Positions 63,323 through 64,000 of a stretch of DNA of 64,000 bases are shown here, piece by piece. A program made the position numbers and the translations under genes. Source of the stretch: Podospora bellae-mahoneyi. Lineage: Eukaryota > Ascomycota > Sordariomycetes > Sordariales > Podosporaceae. The notes beneath the pieces were generated by a model. It was not told the origin of the DNA and did not search any database. It saw only the letters and a list, made by a program, of their open reading frames with translations. The stretch lies in the NCBI RefSeq assembly GCF_035222275.1, contig NC_085885.1, forward strand, positions 1 to 64,000, read 5' to 3'. The first letter of the stretch is position 1, and every line of letters starts with the position of its first letter.

Positions 63323-64000
63323 TGCAATGCATGTCGAGCTCGCAAGGTAGGCGCCTGATGCCAGGCTGTATGTTGCCAATCATTCCCCACGTGGCTAAGT
63401 GTTTATTTTGTAGATAGGATGCAATCGCGAATCTCCCTGTGCCCATTGCGTCAGAGCAAAGATCGAGTGAGCAGTCTCCGTTTATTTGTTCTCAAGTTTA
63501 TCCTCACCTGACTCTTGTTGCATAGATGTATCTACAATGAAATACGACCCAGAGAGAAGAGGGCTCGCATTCTTTTGAGCCACCAGTAGTATGATTGCCT
63601 CGGTATTCTATAGTCAGGTTCATGTAATACTTACCAGACCCGTTGCTGTAACCTGTCTAGTGAGCAAAAGATCGACCACCTTGACAGTCGCCTGGATGAG
63701 ATCCTAGATCTTCTGCGACAACTCAAAACTCAGCAACCCACAACTGGCCGCCCAATCCCCGGGATCCAGCTCCGTGCACCATCGCCAGCCAATGTAACCG
63801 CTCCAAGAACACAACCCGCAGCTCTCTCAATACCAGTCACACCATCGCCAGCCGCAACAAGCCCAGACTCATCAACCGCCACCACGCATGTCAGGTCCAG
63901 TCATGCTCATGCAAACACCACACCGCCCATGGTTGAGGGCAACTCATCGCTTACCGCACAGACAGAGTTCGCCAGTGAATTCCTGAAAACTGCCGTCCAT
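63323..64000 (+). CDS. Zn2Cys6 transcription factor, 5' part (runs off the window)
   Basis: Exons 63323-63346, 63414-63466, 63526-63586 and 63661 to the window end, all joined in frame through GT...AG introns of 67, 59 and 74 nt. Together they give a complete binuclear zinc cluster: CNACRARK + IGC, then PCAHCVRAKIEC (C-x2-C-x6-C-x5-C-x2-C-x6-C). A basic segment (RPREKRAR) and a short heptad-like linker/dimerisation region (KIDHLDSRLDEILDLLRQL) follow. After that comes a long Pro/Ser/Thr-rich stretch, still open at 64000. The first exon with the start codon is not resolved; the sequence just before 63323 ends in CATCCAG, a plausible acceptor. Position next to an ABC exporter suggests, but does not show, that it regulates that gene. 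Confidence 0.88.

Overview
The window looks like part of a filamentous ascomycete (Pezizomycotina) chromosome. It combines three ordinary GC-balanced genes with short introns (51-74 nt) and fungal-only domain families (Zn2Cys6 regulator, DUF7924) with long AT-rich blocks. In those blocks CpA/TpG is almost absent while CpG is kept, which is the footprint of repeat-induced point mutation (RIP). The species cannot be named from sequence alone.

Left part (1-24120): a ~60-bp AT-rich satellite (1-2750, degenerating to 3460) is followed by copy 1 of a composite repeat module. In order, the module has: a leftward gene encoding two OrsD-type zinc fingers, a tyrosine-recombinase-like region and a RecQ-type helicase (3467-8171); a minisatellite in the divergent intergenic region (8330-9140); a short rightward cysteine-containing gene ending in a SUMO-interaction-like tail (9215-17379, split by a Ty3/gypsy element); 193/202-bp tandem repeats (17445-18140); and a fixed right end, GAATTACTGATAGGG (to 18241). 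Copy 2 (18242-24120) is the same module, RIP-mutated, truncated on its helicase side and uninterrupted. The whole module is saturated with the palindrome (T)CGTACG(A).

Island (24121-27285): one intact unmutated gene, a DUF7924 PD-(D/E)XK-like protein of 549 aa by my splice model, then decayed sequence.

Middle (27286-57824): nested RIP-mutated chromoviruses (Ty3/gypsy elements with a chromodomain after the integrase). There is a solo LTR, a full element with a 5-bp target duplication inside the LTR of a truncated element, a full element inside module copy 3, and a full element inside module fragment copy 4. Each element with a resolvable 3' region carries two antisense tRNA-like sequences between chromodomain and 3' LTR. 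The LTRs share their 3' half but have unrelated U3 regions.

Right part (57834-64000): normal euchromatic DNA with a full-length ABC multidrug transporter (minus strand, three exons, 1293 aa) and, divergently, the 5' part of a Zn2Cys6 transcription factor running off the window. The two probably share a promoter region.

The most unusual object is the composite module. It has a helicase/recombinase-like gene, a dense DNA-level palindrome present in all reading frames and in non-coding DNA, a constant right end joined at AGGG to internal sites of other copies, and self-nested organisation. It behaves like a mobile or end-associated element that I do not recognise as a named family.
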